Assembly: GCA_025786725.1 (NCBI GenBank)
Contig: JAHLTZ010000007.1
Coordinates: forward strand, 62,001-126,000
Source of the DNA: Syncephalis fuscata
Lineage: Eukaryota; Zoopagomycota; Zoopagomycetes; Zoopagales; Piptocephalidaceae
Direction: 5' to 3'
Length of the DNA stretch: 64,000 nucleotides
A model generated the notes under the pieces. The model saw only the letters and a program-made list of their open reading frames with translations. It did not search any database and was not told the DNA's origin. The translations under genes and the position numbers were made by a program. Position 1 is the first letter of the stretch, and every line of letters begins with the position of its first letter. This document shows positions 22,687 through 34,501 of this stretch, in pieces.

Positions 22687-24351
22687 ATGTACTTGCCAAC
22701 CTTTCAGTTTCCACGTATTACTGCTTTATTCTATGCCGAGTTCCATCCTACACAAGGGCCGGCTATTGTCTATGATGTGCCAGAGGGTTCATTAACGGGT
22801 CAGGAGCGTTTATTTGACTTTGAAGCGGTCTCAGACTACGTTATTCCAAAGTCGGGCGTGACTGACCGTGTAATAACGCTAACTGCTGGCAACTACAAGC
22901 TAGTTGGTTGTCCATCGCGGGTTGAACATACACGCTATGCACGTAATGCACTTATATTCAACCTTGTATTTGTATTTGCTCGACAGGCAGACACACGGGC
23001 CTATGAACCAGTAGTTCGAAAGATGGCCACTACTCTGCGTACACTTGAGGTATTAATGGGCTATTTACAATGGCTAGCCAGTATCTTACTCTAAGGCTTA
23101 TTTAGATTGAAAGTAGCTATTTACACGATGAATCTAAAAAAGAACGTATTGCTATGCTTATGGGTCAAGCATATGAAGATTTGAATAGTATGAAAGAGTG
23201 TCTTATTCCTATTGGTAATACATTAATTAGAATACTTAATTAACTTGATTAACTGATTATATTATATTATATATTAATATTATTGTTGTTATTAGATCCA
23301 AGCCATACAGTTAATTTAAAATTATTTCCAGTTTTATCTCAGCCACCACTGATTAAAGATTATGTGGTACCAATATTAACTGCACCAGTAGAACGATTAG
23401 ATCTTGATAATTGGGATATTACAGCACGAAAGGTAAATGATTGCATCCGTTTATATATTATTAGTTAATATAGCTGTTTAATACAACCATTTAGATTTTA
23501 GAACATATCGATGGTATAGCACCTATTCGGCGAGTTGCAGAAATGGCCGATGTTGATACAGATAAAGTTCGTCGACTAGTACGACATTTAATGTAATTGA
23601 TTATTTTATTGTTGTAAATTTATTTAAATAGCTAACATTTACTCGTTTTGCTATATAGTTATTATGGCAGCGCTGTTATTGTCGATATATTTCAAGTAGG
23701 CGATGCTGTAGATGCAATGTTATTTATGTAATGCTAACATTATATAGTATTCCAATAGCTATACTCTACTAGATGGCGCAACCGAACTAGTCGATGACCC
23801 ACAACAACAACAAGAATGTATGGCATATGTTACAAAACCTGGTACGTTATTAGCATTAAATAGTAGTTAATAAATAGCTAAATAAATAGTAGGATCTACA
23901 TCAATTGCATTTTCTCGTATATTTTCACTCTATTGTGCTCTTAGACCAGGTATTGCACTAAAGGATTGGATACGTGACCATCAGGCCGATCTTAATAGCA
24001 TTGATGTTCGGTATGTATTGTGTTTATGTAAAGTACCAACAATTAAGCATAGTAAATATAGACGCATGATGGCATTTGGTGTAATCCATCGTTTATTACG
24101 TCGTGTCCATTGTTATCCTTATTTACCCGAGGATAGAAGACGCCATGTACCAGTAGCACTACAACGGTAAGTATTTGTTAATAAATAAGCTTTAATCTAT
24201 TTTTAATACAATAATAATAATAATAATAATAATTAGATATCTTGATGGCACACATCATTATGATGAAATAGGTGTAGCACTAGGATACAATTCATTTGAA
24301 TTACGTGAGATATTAACAAAAGATGCCGCATTTATTGAAATAAATCGTTAA
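22687..24351 (+). CDS. NPR2: Nitrogen permease regulator 2 (NPRL2), GATOR1/SEACIT subunit
   Basis: The start region FPRITALFYAEFHPTQGPAIVYDVPEG is the family signature. It is followed by the DENN-like core (VSDYVIPKSGVTDRVITL, YKLVGCPSRVEHTRYARNALIFN, DTRAYEPVVRKMATTLRTLE), then PSHTVNLKLFP, the winged-helix region and HRLLRRVHCYPYLPE. NPRL2 with NPRL3 inhibits TORC1 at the vacuole or lysosome under amino-acid limitation. I chose the Met at 22687 because it precedes the conserved block closely; an in-frame Met at 22588 would add 33 residues. The head-to-head arrangement with kinesin-14 (ATG at 22408) implies a shared 278-bp promoter region. Confidence 0.92.
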
Positions 24352-24537
24352 TTTTGGTTGACCCAGTGTTAGATTGCTAATGTGTAAATATAAAAATAAT
24401 GTGACAAATACTTGGATGACGTGTTCAACCTCGCTTGTTCTTTCCTCGTATTTCTTCTACTTTACTGTTATCGTTGTCGTTGTTGCTGTGCTAAAACCTA
24501 TCTATTCATCGTCTACTCGTGCTAAATTATAGGCAAT

Positions 24538-25611
24538 ATGAGTCGATCTTCCGGTTACGATCGGCATATTACTATCTTCTCGCCTGAAGGTCGTCTCTAT
24601 CAAGTCGGTGAGTTGCAAAGGTTGCGGCACTAGATGACGATAGATTAACAAGCCTGGCTTGGATGAATCATATAGAGTATGCATTCAAGGCTATTTCCAA
24701 CTCAGGTATTACTTCAGTTGGTGTACGCGGCAAAGATTCAGTAGCTATTATTACACAGAAGAAAGTGCCAGTAAGTGATAGTGTAGACACAAGTCAATGG
24801 CTGTATTAACGTTTCTATTTTAAGGACACATTGTTGGATGCATCGTCAGTGACCAATCTATTTGCACTTACGCCCTATGTAGGCTGTGTAATGACCGGTA
24901 TGACCGGTAAGTCTAGAGCATAGCCACTATTATAAGAAGTAGTTTATTAATATACCACCACCATTATTATCGCTATTAATGTTGTTAGCGGATGCTCGTA
25001 TACAAGTAACTCGTGCTCGTCAAGAGGCGGCTGAATATCGGTACAAATACGGATATGAAATGCCTACTGATATGCTTGCTAAGCGTATGGCCAATATTAA
25101 TCAACTATATACGCAACAAGCAGCCATGCGTCCATTGGGTGTATGTACGTAACTGTAACTAAATACAAACAACCATTCTAAATAAGCCATTCTAACTTTA
25201 TTAAAGCTATGATTTTGATTGGTGTTGACGATGAAAATGGCCCCATGCTTTACAAGTGTGATCCAGCTGGCTATTACGTTGGCTATAAGGCCACCGGTGC
25301 TGGATCCAAACAACAAGAAGTCATTAGTTATCTGGAAAAGAAGCTAAAGCGTGAGCCAGAATTGAATTTCGAAGAGACCATTGAGGTAAGTTACTATTAA
25401 GTTTATTGCACTACATTTTATTTATTGCCGTTTAATATATATATATATGCATATATAGTTGGCCATTAATACGTTAGCATCGGTGTTGTCGGCTGATTTC
25501 AAACCAACTGACGTTGAACTCGCCTATGTCACATCGGATGATCGTCAATTCCGAATCATGCCAACCGATGAAATTGAGCGACATCTGCAACGCATTACAG
25601 AGCGGGATTGA
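24538..25611 (+). CDS. SCL1: 20S proteasome subunit alpha1 (PSMA6/Scl1)
   Basis: The start [20 protein letters not shown] continues across the first intron as [11 protein letters not shown], the alpha-subunit N-terminal signature, and is specific for alpha1. It continues [70 protein letters not shown] and [16 protein letters not shown]. It ends with the helix text [14 protein letters not shown]. Length and motif order match the family. The protein is a non-catalytic ring subunit of the core proteasome. Five exons with short introns are visible. The ATG follows a TTATAGGCAAT leader. Confidence 0.95.
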
Positions 25612-25732
25612 TTCATTTCTATTAAAGAAAGCTATGTTTATCACAATGCAATAAATCACTCGTTTCAATCATTATAGAATGTTTATAAATAGTTAAATAG
25701 TTAAGGATGATGATAGCAATATATAGTAGTTG

Positions 25733-26147
25733 TTATGGCGGTGATTGAGTCTCTGGTTGTTGTTGTTGTTGTATTAAAATTACTTGCCATACAACAAATA
25801 CTACCCATATTACAATAGTGGCGGCCATTAATATCTAGTGAATGAACAGTTTATAAGTCAATAAATGTTATTAAATACTCCACACTTTTTACCTTTGTAA
25901 ATAGACAACAATTGGGTGAAGGAGGACCACGATGTTGTTTGGTCAGCTTCTCATTGGATATTAGGTAATGATGTGGTAGATTAAGTCGGACTTCTTTATT
26001 ATCCACACTAGTAGTTGGTGTTGGATTCAATGGTAATAGTGGATAATGTACCTCTTGGGTTGTTGGAGTATATAAATGATCGACTACTAAATCGGTCGAG
26101 GCATCCACTAGACTATCTTCACTACTACGTGTTGATGTCATTGACAA
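25733..26147 (-). CDS. Small single-pass membrane protein, unknown function
   Basis: Two exons (26147-25893 and 25834-25733) join in phase 0 to give 118 residues. The N-terminal 85 residues are hydrophilic, starting MSMTSTRSSEDSLVDASTDL, and rich in Pro and Thr. One membrane span near the C-terminus (ILMAATIVIWVVFVVWQVIL) is followed by a short Gln/Pro tail (QQQQQPETQSPP). There is no signal peptide, so a tail-anchored or type III-like orientation is likely. No family is recognised. The intron has clean GTAAAA and ACTAG borders, which supports a real gene. Confidence 0.6.
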
Positions 26148-26534
26148 TATACTAGCAATGGTATCAATGAATAAATAGTGTTTGGCTGACTAGTAGCTAG
26201 TTGGTAAAACGACGAAAAAAGTACGGAGAAGTAATAAGTGACAGAACAAGCCCGCTGTTACAGCTCTGTGTATCATATGCAGCGTTATAACTACCACTAA
26301 CTAGGCAGCTATACTCCTTGGCCGCATTCATGATTGGTTGTGAATTATTTGTGTGTTGCACAAAGCTGCAGTCTAAACTATAAGAAGTATACTGAGTTGT
26401 AATGCTAAATTGGTAATTAATTAATCAATCAGTTAATAATTATAAACGCGTTATTTAACACTAGTAAATAAATAAAGCAATAATACAACGGTAATTAACG
26501 GTATAATGTTTTATTCAACGTGCTAATAGGCCGA
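26148..26534. other. Intergenic region
   Basis: It lies between the start of the small membrane protein and the stop of VDAC. AT-rich; nothing is recognised. Confidence 0.5.
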
Positions 26535-27724
26535 TTAGTTTTCGAGCACTAGACTGATACCAACTTTGTGGGCACTCTCGTTCAAACGAGTGGTGTCGAA
26601 GCTGCCACCGAGTGATACCTTAACACCGGCACGAAGGCGCTGCGTATAGCCAAGACCGAGACGGCCACCGTTATCAATCTTCGCCTTAACGAAAGCATCC
26701 TTATCCAAAAAGTATTTGGAACCAAGTTCAAGAGCTACTGGAGCATTCTTTGTCTTGGAGTCCCAGGTAGCCTTGGCACCGACTTCAACATCTGGATTGA
26801 CGCGATGGAAGAACGAGGCGGAGTAGACGGTCAAACCGCTAGTGCTACAATAGCCAATGACATATATGCATTATTAGTTTAGCGTAAATGGTGATCAATA
26901 ATCAACTTACGCATGAAGAGCCACTGCGTATTGAGGTGCAGAATAGCCAACAGCCGAGCTGTAACGCGTAACATTGCCATTAAGCACATCGTAGCTAACA
27001 TCGGCACCGAATAAAAATCCCTCGTGTCTATTATATTATAGTTAGCATTCATATTCCATCTACTATCCCTATTAACGACTTGTACTTACCCAAATACAAT
27101 ATCGCCAGTAAAGCTAGGACCCTTGAATAGATCGACAGTACCACGGGTGAACACACCTGGTTGCTTATAGTTAATGCCAACCTTGGCTGTCTTTTGACTA
27201 ATACGTAGCAATATAAGTAAAGTATAGACAACAACAAACCAAATAAATTACTTACCCAACAGCCGGCAACAATGAAGCATTAATATCCAACTTCAATCCC
27301 TTGGCTACTTTATTCTCCAATTCTACTTGGGCACTTAGAACGTTCTTGGTGTTCCAGGTATTGGTCACCGTCAAGCCTGTAAAGTATAGTATGGTATATT
27401 CGTTTATTGTCCCCAATAACTTGTTCTACTGCCTAATACGTACCGTTCTTATAGTCGGAGTATTTGGCCTTAAGCTCGCCATTAATAACTCCCGACTTGC
27501 TTTCTTGCGCGCCATTGACAGTGAAGCTCTATAGTTGACGCGTAGTATGGCATAGGATGGACGTTGATTAAAACCCACTTGTTTATCGCGCTCTATTTTC
27601 CACTTACCACGCCATTAGGTGTCTTGGTCGTCACTTCAAGCTTGACCGTGCCAACTGGGTAGTCGCGACCCAAAAGATCACCCACTGACTTGCCAATATC
27701 TCCGTATTTAACCGTGGTAGCCAT
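26535..27724 (-). CDS. POR1: Mitochondrial outer-membrane porin (VDAC)
   Basis: The gene starts at ATG 27724 and its text includes KYGDIGKSVGDLLGRDYPVG, the N-terminal helix and entry into the barrel. Later blocks SFTVNGAQESKSGVINGELK, NTWNTKNVLSAQVELENKV and GLKLDINASLLPAV show the alternating pattern of porin beta strands. Others are FKGPSFTGDIVFGHEGFLFG, KATWDSKTKNAPVALELG and LGLGYTQRLRAGVKVSLGG. It ends KVGISLVLEN, a typical VDAC last strand with the beta-sorting signal. The barrel lets metabolites and ATP across the outer membrane. Five or six short introns interrupt it. The first exon is clean and the Kozak region is unremarkable. Confidence 0.94.
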
Positions 27725-28288
27725 AATATACTAGATGAATAGACTGTCAACAACAACAACAAGTAGCAACAGTAGTAGAAGTGGTAGAAGTAGAAGTAGA
27801 AGTAGAAGTAGCGCAACTGTGCAAACGAAAAAGAAGAGTAGCTGCAGTGGACATGTGGTGTCGGATGAGTTCGGAACATGTGTACCACTGTGTGTGTACA
27901 CAAATGAGTCGATATTGAGAGGAAACAAAAAACTGGCATTCAAAACTTGTAATTTAATTCATTAACCAATCAAAGAAATGCCACGTCAACGACATAACAA
28001 CACGATTTCATATCCGTTATTGTATACACTATTATAGTTCATCCAATGAACACTATAGTAATAGTCATAGTCATATTTATAGTTATATTATACAGCAATG
28101 TTAGTTACTATAACAGCTATATCGATAATGGTAATATAATCATGGTTATATTTATTGAATAGTATAAAACTAAATGATAAGCAAGTATTGATGTCGTATA
28201 AACAGTAATACTAGATTGCTTTTATGGTTCGTGCTATGAGAAAATATTCTGCGTTCTTAATAATACTAAACGTAATAGAGTAGTAAAA
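27725..28288. other. Intergenic region between VDAC start and cofilin stop
   Basis: This holds the VDAC promoter. AGTAGAAGT-type trinucleotide repeats at about 27770-27815 probably belong to its 5' leader. The remainder, with many TATAGTAAT-like words, shows no gene. Confidence 0.5.
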
Positions 28289-28848
28289 TTAAGCCTTGGT
28301 CAAAATAGATTCATCGTCGATGTCGCTAATATCGTTCGCTTGAATCTCTTTAATATCGCCTAGCTTATCTTTAAGCGCGCTCTTACTGCCGGCGTAAATC
28401 ATCTTTTGCTTAACGCCCAAATTATCTGGCACCCTATTAATAACCATCAGTTAATTACTATCAATGATACACGTATGGCTAAATAGTAGAATACTACTTA
28501 CCAGGCGATAAAGCAAAGCTTGTTGCGCTTGCCTTCTCCAGCAATCTCATACTCGTGATCCACAATAACGTAGTAGGCTCTGTCCTCAGATAGATTTTTT
28601 ACCAGGTCATCGTGAGTACCGCTGGCAATCGTTTTTTCGACTACAATCTCTTCATTTTTAATACCGAGAAAGATGTATTTATATTTGCGGTCCTTCTTCA
28701 ATTCTTGGAATGTCGTAAGACACTCATCTGATACTTGTACACCGGTGGACTATAAACAATAGGATATATGCATGAGTTCATTAAACTGGCTTCATCATCT
28801 GGCGCATATAGTTGATAGCAACGACGATGCCTATTCTACACTTACCAT
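28289..28848 (-). CDS. COF1: Cofilin/ADF, actin-depolymerising factor
   Basis: The first exon is only the ATG (28848-28846), immediately followed by GTAAGTG. The second exon starts TCCACCGG, giving MSTGVQVSDECLTTFQELK. ADF-homology text: KDRKYKYIFLGIKNEEIVVE, DLVKNLSEDRAYYVIVDHEY, KRNKLCFIAWVPDNLGVKQK and MIYAGSKSALKDKLGDIKEI, ending DIDDESILTKA. The actin-binding long helix (KQKMIYAGSKSALK) is intact. The N-terminal Ser2, which regulates cofilins, is preserved. An intron directly after the initiator Met is seen in other fungal cofilin and actin genes. Confidence 0.94.
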
Positions 28849-30170
28849 GATGAAACGAACGGTTCAATGAACAGAAAGATGAAGAGAAACAAGTAATGGC
28901 GCGTAGGATGACGCAAGAGCCACAGATAAGATGAAAGAGTAGTGAAAGAGAGAAAGAGAAAGAAAAGGAATGAGTTGATAGCAATAAAGGTCAAAGTGAA
29001 CCTCGTTGTGTTGAGAGGATACGATGGTCATTTTATAGGTGACCAACCAACTGACGTGGACATGTTCCAAATGGCCAGATTGGCGCATATATCGTCATCA
29101 TCAGTATTAACATCGTTAATACCTATAATAACCATAATATTAATATTAGTAATTTCTAATAGATATTATCACAAGATATATCAGCTTGTACTGACTACAC
29201 GTGATATGCACAAACATAAACACATGAACAATTGACTCAATTCTTGGCAAAGTAATTTAGATTAAAAGTAGATTGATAGAATATTAGATATAATAAATAC
29301 AATTAGATTAGATTAGATAGATTTACACAATATAGTCATATTAATATGAGCATAAACACTGTTACTAATGCTACTGATAATTATATTGTATCATAGATGT
29401 AATTATATTGTATTTACGAAGTGTGTTTGTGTGTAGTAAAATAGTATCAACGATCTGTAGATTAATTGTATGGATACGCTCCAGACGAATAAAGCGACTG
29501 CTGATTAGACAGACACATAGAGTGAGTGAGTGGATGAGTGAGTAGGTTAAAGAAGCGAACTTGTAATAAAGACAATGAATATAAGCGTACGTCGCTATCC
29601 ACAACAGAAATAGACTGCGCTGATATTAGACGAGAAGCGCAACTAGAGGGCGCAAACTATCCCATCTACGGTTTGTCGATGTGGATGAGACGGAAACGCC
29701 AATGAATGAGGATAAGGGAAAGTAGGAAAGATAACACGTTGTATTGGCCGTATTATATATACGCAACCATCGTACATCTATCAAAGATGATACAATATAT
29801 ATGTATATATACTAACCAGATATACAAAATATGAATTGTATGTATGTGTATGTGTGTCTGTATATTGTTATGGTTGTTGTTGTTGTCGTCATCGGCGCCA
29901 GATAGGGCGCGTCAGTGTACTATAGATTGTCATTATAAACAATAGGCAAACTATTCATCTTATCAATAGAAATTGAAATATTGTGGCATCTGAACAAGCA
30001 CAGGCAACAGCAGCAAAAGGGCGCACCCGCACAAAGACGAACTAGCAAGCAGACAAACAAACAAACAAAAGGGTAGTGGAAATAGTGAGTAGGAGGCGGA
30101 TGACGTGTAATAGCAATAGTGGTGTATATATAGGAAGGAAATGAAACAACAGATCAATTCATGGCCCATA
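28849..30170. other. Long intergenic region, simple-sequence rich
   Basis: It contains the cofilin upstream region, with GAGAAAGAGAAAG-type purine runs at about 28940-28966, and the 3' flank of the Ypd1-like gene. Short open frames here have biased composition and no splice context. No RNA gene was recognised. Confidence 0.5.
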
Positions 30171-31173
30171 TTACTTCGTACTAATAGAATTGCCATTTGT
30201 AGGCACTTCCATTTCGTAGAAGCGGCATAAATGACGTTCAGCTCTTCGGTATTCGCGTTTAAGCCGTGCCAATAGCTCAATACCACGAGCAAGTGCAGCA
30301 TCATCGTCAATCTCGGGAAGACTTGCTTCATCGGCACTGGCCCGACTATGCTGGATCTTTTCACAAGTATCCTCGACCTTTTGGAGACCAAGTGTTGCCG
30401 AGCTGCCCTTTAAGAAATGGCCAAGTTTGGCATAGCTTTCTAGGTTCTTATCCTCACTATATATATATGTATGTATGTATGTATGTATATGTGTATATAA
30501 TATGATTAGTTTAATAATAACATTATTAATAACAAATAACAATAATAACAATAATAAATAATAACAGTCATATGGCTATATACTAATGGTTATTGTCATT
30601 CTATTACTTACATTGCTTTATCCATTTCACCAAATGTTGTATGAGCTTGTTCAAAAAAGTTGATAACAATGGATTTTGAGAATTCATGCTCGTCATCGTC
30701 ATCCATTTCAAGTAGCTGTCCAAATACTGCATCGTTGATAATATCATCGCCATCATCGTCGTCTTCTTCTTCTTCGTCGTCGTCTTCTTCTTCAATTTCC
30801 TTCTTTGCTAATGCCTCAGTTTGGGCATTTTTAGCCTTATCATCCTCCTTCTCATTTGCAACTACTGGCGCGGTCTCCTATTGGTTATTTACAAATATAT
30901 GCGCATTGTTAGTCGATATGCAATCATGCAGCATAAGCAAGCAGTGGTCGAATCAATCTATCATAAAGTGCATACCTCGGTTAAAGAGTTAGCCGTATTA
31001 GCCACGTCTCCGCCTTTTGTTGCAGCCAACTTGCTGTTAGTTGCTTCTGCAGCACCATCCTTTGCAGATATATCTGCTGCTGTTGATGCTGCTGCCACTA
31101 CTGCAGTTGCTGTCTCGCTTTGTGCATTCTGCGTAATAATAGTGGTGGTTAGCATACAGTGTTGCATAAACAA
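30171..31173 (-). CDS. YPD1: Histidine-containing phosphotransfer protein, Ypd1-like
   Basis: The last exon encodes NLESYAKLGHFLKGSSATLG followed by LQKVEDTCEKIQH, the HPt motif with the phospho-accepting His in GHFLKGSSA. A four-helix bundle remainder ends REYRRAERHLCRFYEM. In fungi, Ypd1 passes phosphate from hybrid histidine kinases to Ssk1 and Skn7 response regulators in osmotic and oxidative stress signalling. The N-terminal extension is unusually long for Ypd1: an Ala/Thr-rich segment and a strongly acidic stretch (EEEDDDEEEEDDDDGDD) precede FGQLLEMDDDDEHEFSKSIV, the normal Ypd1 start. The start codon within 31140-31173 is uncertain (two Mets). Confidence 0.85.
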
Positions 31174-34100
31174 TGCCTTCCTTTCGCCACGCCATAGATT
31201 GGATAGACCCAGGAATGAACCAAGGCGACCCGGTCTATTCTATCACGCAAGCATGGCGAATAGAAGAAAAAGGTCTGATGATGACTAGTATACTTGCCTT
31301 GGTAGCCATTATCGCAGTATATAAATCTACGTATGATAATTTATCCTTGAAAAATGAAACCTGCGGCAATCTTGTGGCAAAAGCAAAGAAAACAAGAAAC
31401 AAAGTTTAGTGAGTGAATACCAAGTAAAAAAGGAAGACAAGCACTATTTTATAGGCGAATGACGCAATACAATTCCAATACGATGAAATAGCGTCAAGCC
31501 CGATACAGAGATAGAAAGAGGTGGCGGTAGCTATGAAAGACAGACGTGGCACACCGACAGCTGTCTCTTGCTTTCTTCAAGCTGACGCTGACTTGCCCGT
31601 AAAATAAAGAACTAGATTGTTCGAAAATACAAAAGATACAATAGCAAATAGAAAGTGCTACTGATTCGTAAAAAAAGCTTCCAAATCACGCGAACTTGCA
31701 CAGTGATAGTGGGAAAGTAGGACAACAATCTGAAATGGTAAGAAGTAGTAGCTGCCCAGCCGTTACAGTGAGTATGGCAATTACACAAGTGGTTTGTTGA
31801 CGCTAAGCCTAATCTGGTAACGTCAGAGTTAAAGATTGAGAAATAAAGAAGAATTGGACGGTGCACGAGGGGTCACTCGGTCGGTCAACAACGACAGTAA
31901 TCGATGAATAGAAAGAAGATGCAGAAGAGTTGAAAGAACAAACGCGTCTGAGTTATGACTATTAGGTGGGGTATCATTTATAAATGTGTATTTATATGTG
32001 TATATGTACATATTTGTATTAACACCACCCATATTATATTATATGTATTATACATAGTATACATTTTATACATATTATATATATATGATATCAATTAATA
32101 AATTAAAATTAAAAGTGTACTAATAACTGTTCAAAACGCTTATAAATATAATACAACTACTTTGATAAACAAGTAATAACCAACACCAGTATTAATGTAT
32201 ATATATATATACAGTAACTATACTAAAACACACACACGCACACTTCTAACTAACAAGTTATTTGAAAACATGACCCATCCATATTGATATTTACATTGTC
32301 ATAAACAAGTATGGCTGGTTAGTCATAATGACACCTTATACTAACAACACAAATTATGTCACAAGTGGAAAGACGCTTTGTTACATACATGGATATTCAT
32401 AGATATTGATAAAAGAGGAATAATAACAATAACAATAAACATAACAGCCGTCACCTTCAATTACTTACCCGTGACATCCACTCAATAACCGACATGGCTC
32501 AATAGCAAGTAGAAAAGGTAGGAAAAGCAGATTTAGCGGATCATAATGAGCACGAGCGTTGGAATAGTAAAGATGGCCGTTGTATCCAAAATACATCATG
32601 TCATATGGCGACGATGGCAATGATTGCGTATTTGTGGTCTGGACGGACGGCAAAGAAGTATAGGTCATCGATTCGCCCATATCTATTATCAGCTTACTTG
32701 ATAGTTAAGTAATAAACAATGACCTTGTAATATAGTGGTAGTAGTCAATAATGGTTACTATCTAGGCAAAAAAAGGAAATCTAATTAGACTAATAATAAA
32801 ATCAGTCCTGGGTGGGTGGTGGGGTTCAATGCAACTGGACAAAAGGCCAGAATAAAGATAGTACGGGTTTATAACAAAGGCGAGAGTAACGACGATCAAT
32901 AGAAAATAGATTCGCGTTATATACGAAAATGGTTGTCAAAATAAACAAGTGACTAGAATGGAGCAATATAAAAGTTTAAACGCAACGGTAAAAAACGAAC
33001 GCAATAGTGTAGAAGGAGCAATAGTGAATCGATATAGTAGAGGCGACAGTAGTGAAAATAATAATAATAGACGATATAGAAAACAGTATAAAAACGAAAG
33101 ACTATGACGATGGACGGTATAGAATGATACTAGTTCGGAGGACGAGTCCAACGACTTTGCCAACAAATAGAAACTATTTATACATAATTAGAAAGCTTGA
33201 ATTATGAGTTCCGGGTATTTGAATTGCAGGACAGACACGCATGCGCACACGCGACAGTATAATGGATTTAATAAGGAAAGCTTGTTTTGTAATAATATGT
33301 TATTAATCAACAACATATTGCTTATATCATTCTAGTAATTAACTAATTAACTAATTAAATTAAATTATTTATTAAATCTATGTATGTGTATATTTGATTG
33401 CTAATGGCACTTTTAATAATTAAATTGCAAATGTTAATAGATGAAAACGTCAGCGGTTTAATTGAACGGCAGCAGCGGTAGACGCAGCAGCAAACGCAGA
33501 CGCAAAAGCAAGTCGGATGAATATCATGCAATGCATTAACCATGAATGCATCGACTAATGAATAGAAAAAGTCAATAGCCATTTTGTTGTTGTTGTTGTT
33601 GTCGTAAATTGACTAATTGAGTGAATGAATGGAATTTGTAAAATTGAACCTGCAGTTATCTGTCCTCACTCATTCAATCATTCAATTACACTCATACTTC
33701 GTATGCAGCCATTTTCTACTACCTTTTCTCCGCCTTATCCGATGTATTTTCGTTTGTGTTCACCATCGCTTGTTCTTACTCGTTCCTGCCATCTGAATCT
33801 GACAAAATCGCCGAATCTCTGCAGCCTCCCTTGCTTCTATAGGACTAGACACCCAACCAACCACCACCCAGTCACAGAGAGAGAGAAAGACGGAGAGAGG
33901 GAGAAAGTAAGTGCGCGTGATTGGCCAACCGATACGCAGAGTGCCGTTGAGAAACAACAGAGCAACCTATACATACAGAGTGTGAGTGAGCGACATATAC
34001 AGAGACAGAGACATATACAGAGAGAGAGAGTCAATGTACACGCGTGTACCCGAACCAAAGGCGTCATGTCCCTTTGTTGTGAACCCTTGTAGACTTATTG

Positions 34101-34501
34101 GCTACAAGTAGTAATATTCTACCGGTTAATCTCTGATACATGTTCAAAAACACGCATATTTAGTGTATTAACAAGTATTACAACCATATATATATACACG
34201 CGACTCATCAGTGTGCTTACGATTGCACTGCACTGTTTTGTAACCAACCAAGTGGGTAGGTGTCATTTGCGCTGTAAAACGATCTTCATGACTTCATAGC
34301 GTGTACACGTATGCACGACCATGCGGCGCGCTACGAACAAGCCATCCATGCTGTTAGTTAAGGGGCGGGATATGACTGGTGGTGGTGACGGGCCGACCAG
34401 CCTAAATGCTATAACGAGTTACTTACACGTGTATGCTCTGTGATGTAGAAATTCAATCATTATTGCCAAGCAGCAGCATTCATACTTAGTGTTTTAGCAG
34501 T
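31174..34501. other. 3.3-kb gene-poor region
   Basis: Apart from one possible exon (32465-32680) I see no supported gene. It includes (TA)-rich stretches near 32030-32100, (CA)-type and AGAGAGAG runs near 33870-34030, and a GC-richer patch near 34260-34400 just upstream of beta-adaptin. It is the longest gene-poor stretch in the window. Confidence 0.5.
32465..32680 (-). CDS. Possible first exon of an unidentified gene
   Basis: An open frame from ATG at 32680 (MGESMTYTSLPSVQTTNTQS, then PYDMMYFGYNGHLYYSNARA) has ordinary protein composition rather than repeat bias. It runs into a canonical GTAAGTAA donor at about 32468. No partner exon could be identified downstream (below 32460). It could be the start of a short or regulatory gene, or coincidence. 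Confidence 0.3.
   Translation of the reverse strand: MGESMTYTSLPSVQTTNTQSLPSSPYDMMYFGYNGHLYYSNARAHYDPLNLLFLPFLLAIEPCRLLSGCHG

Noticed and set aside
30660-31288. Plus-strand Ser-rich and hydrophobic frames of 110-155 codons
   Set aside because: They are antisense to the acidic and Ala-rich exons of the Ypd1-like gene.
33625-34092. 155-codon plus-strand frame
   Set aside because: It runs through AGAGAGAG simple sequence and has no family resemblance or splice context; a chance frame is more likely.
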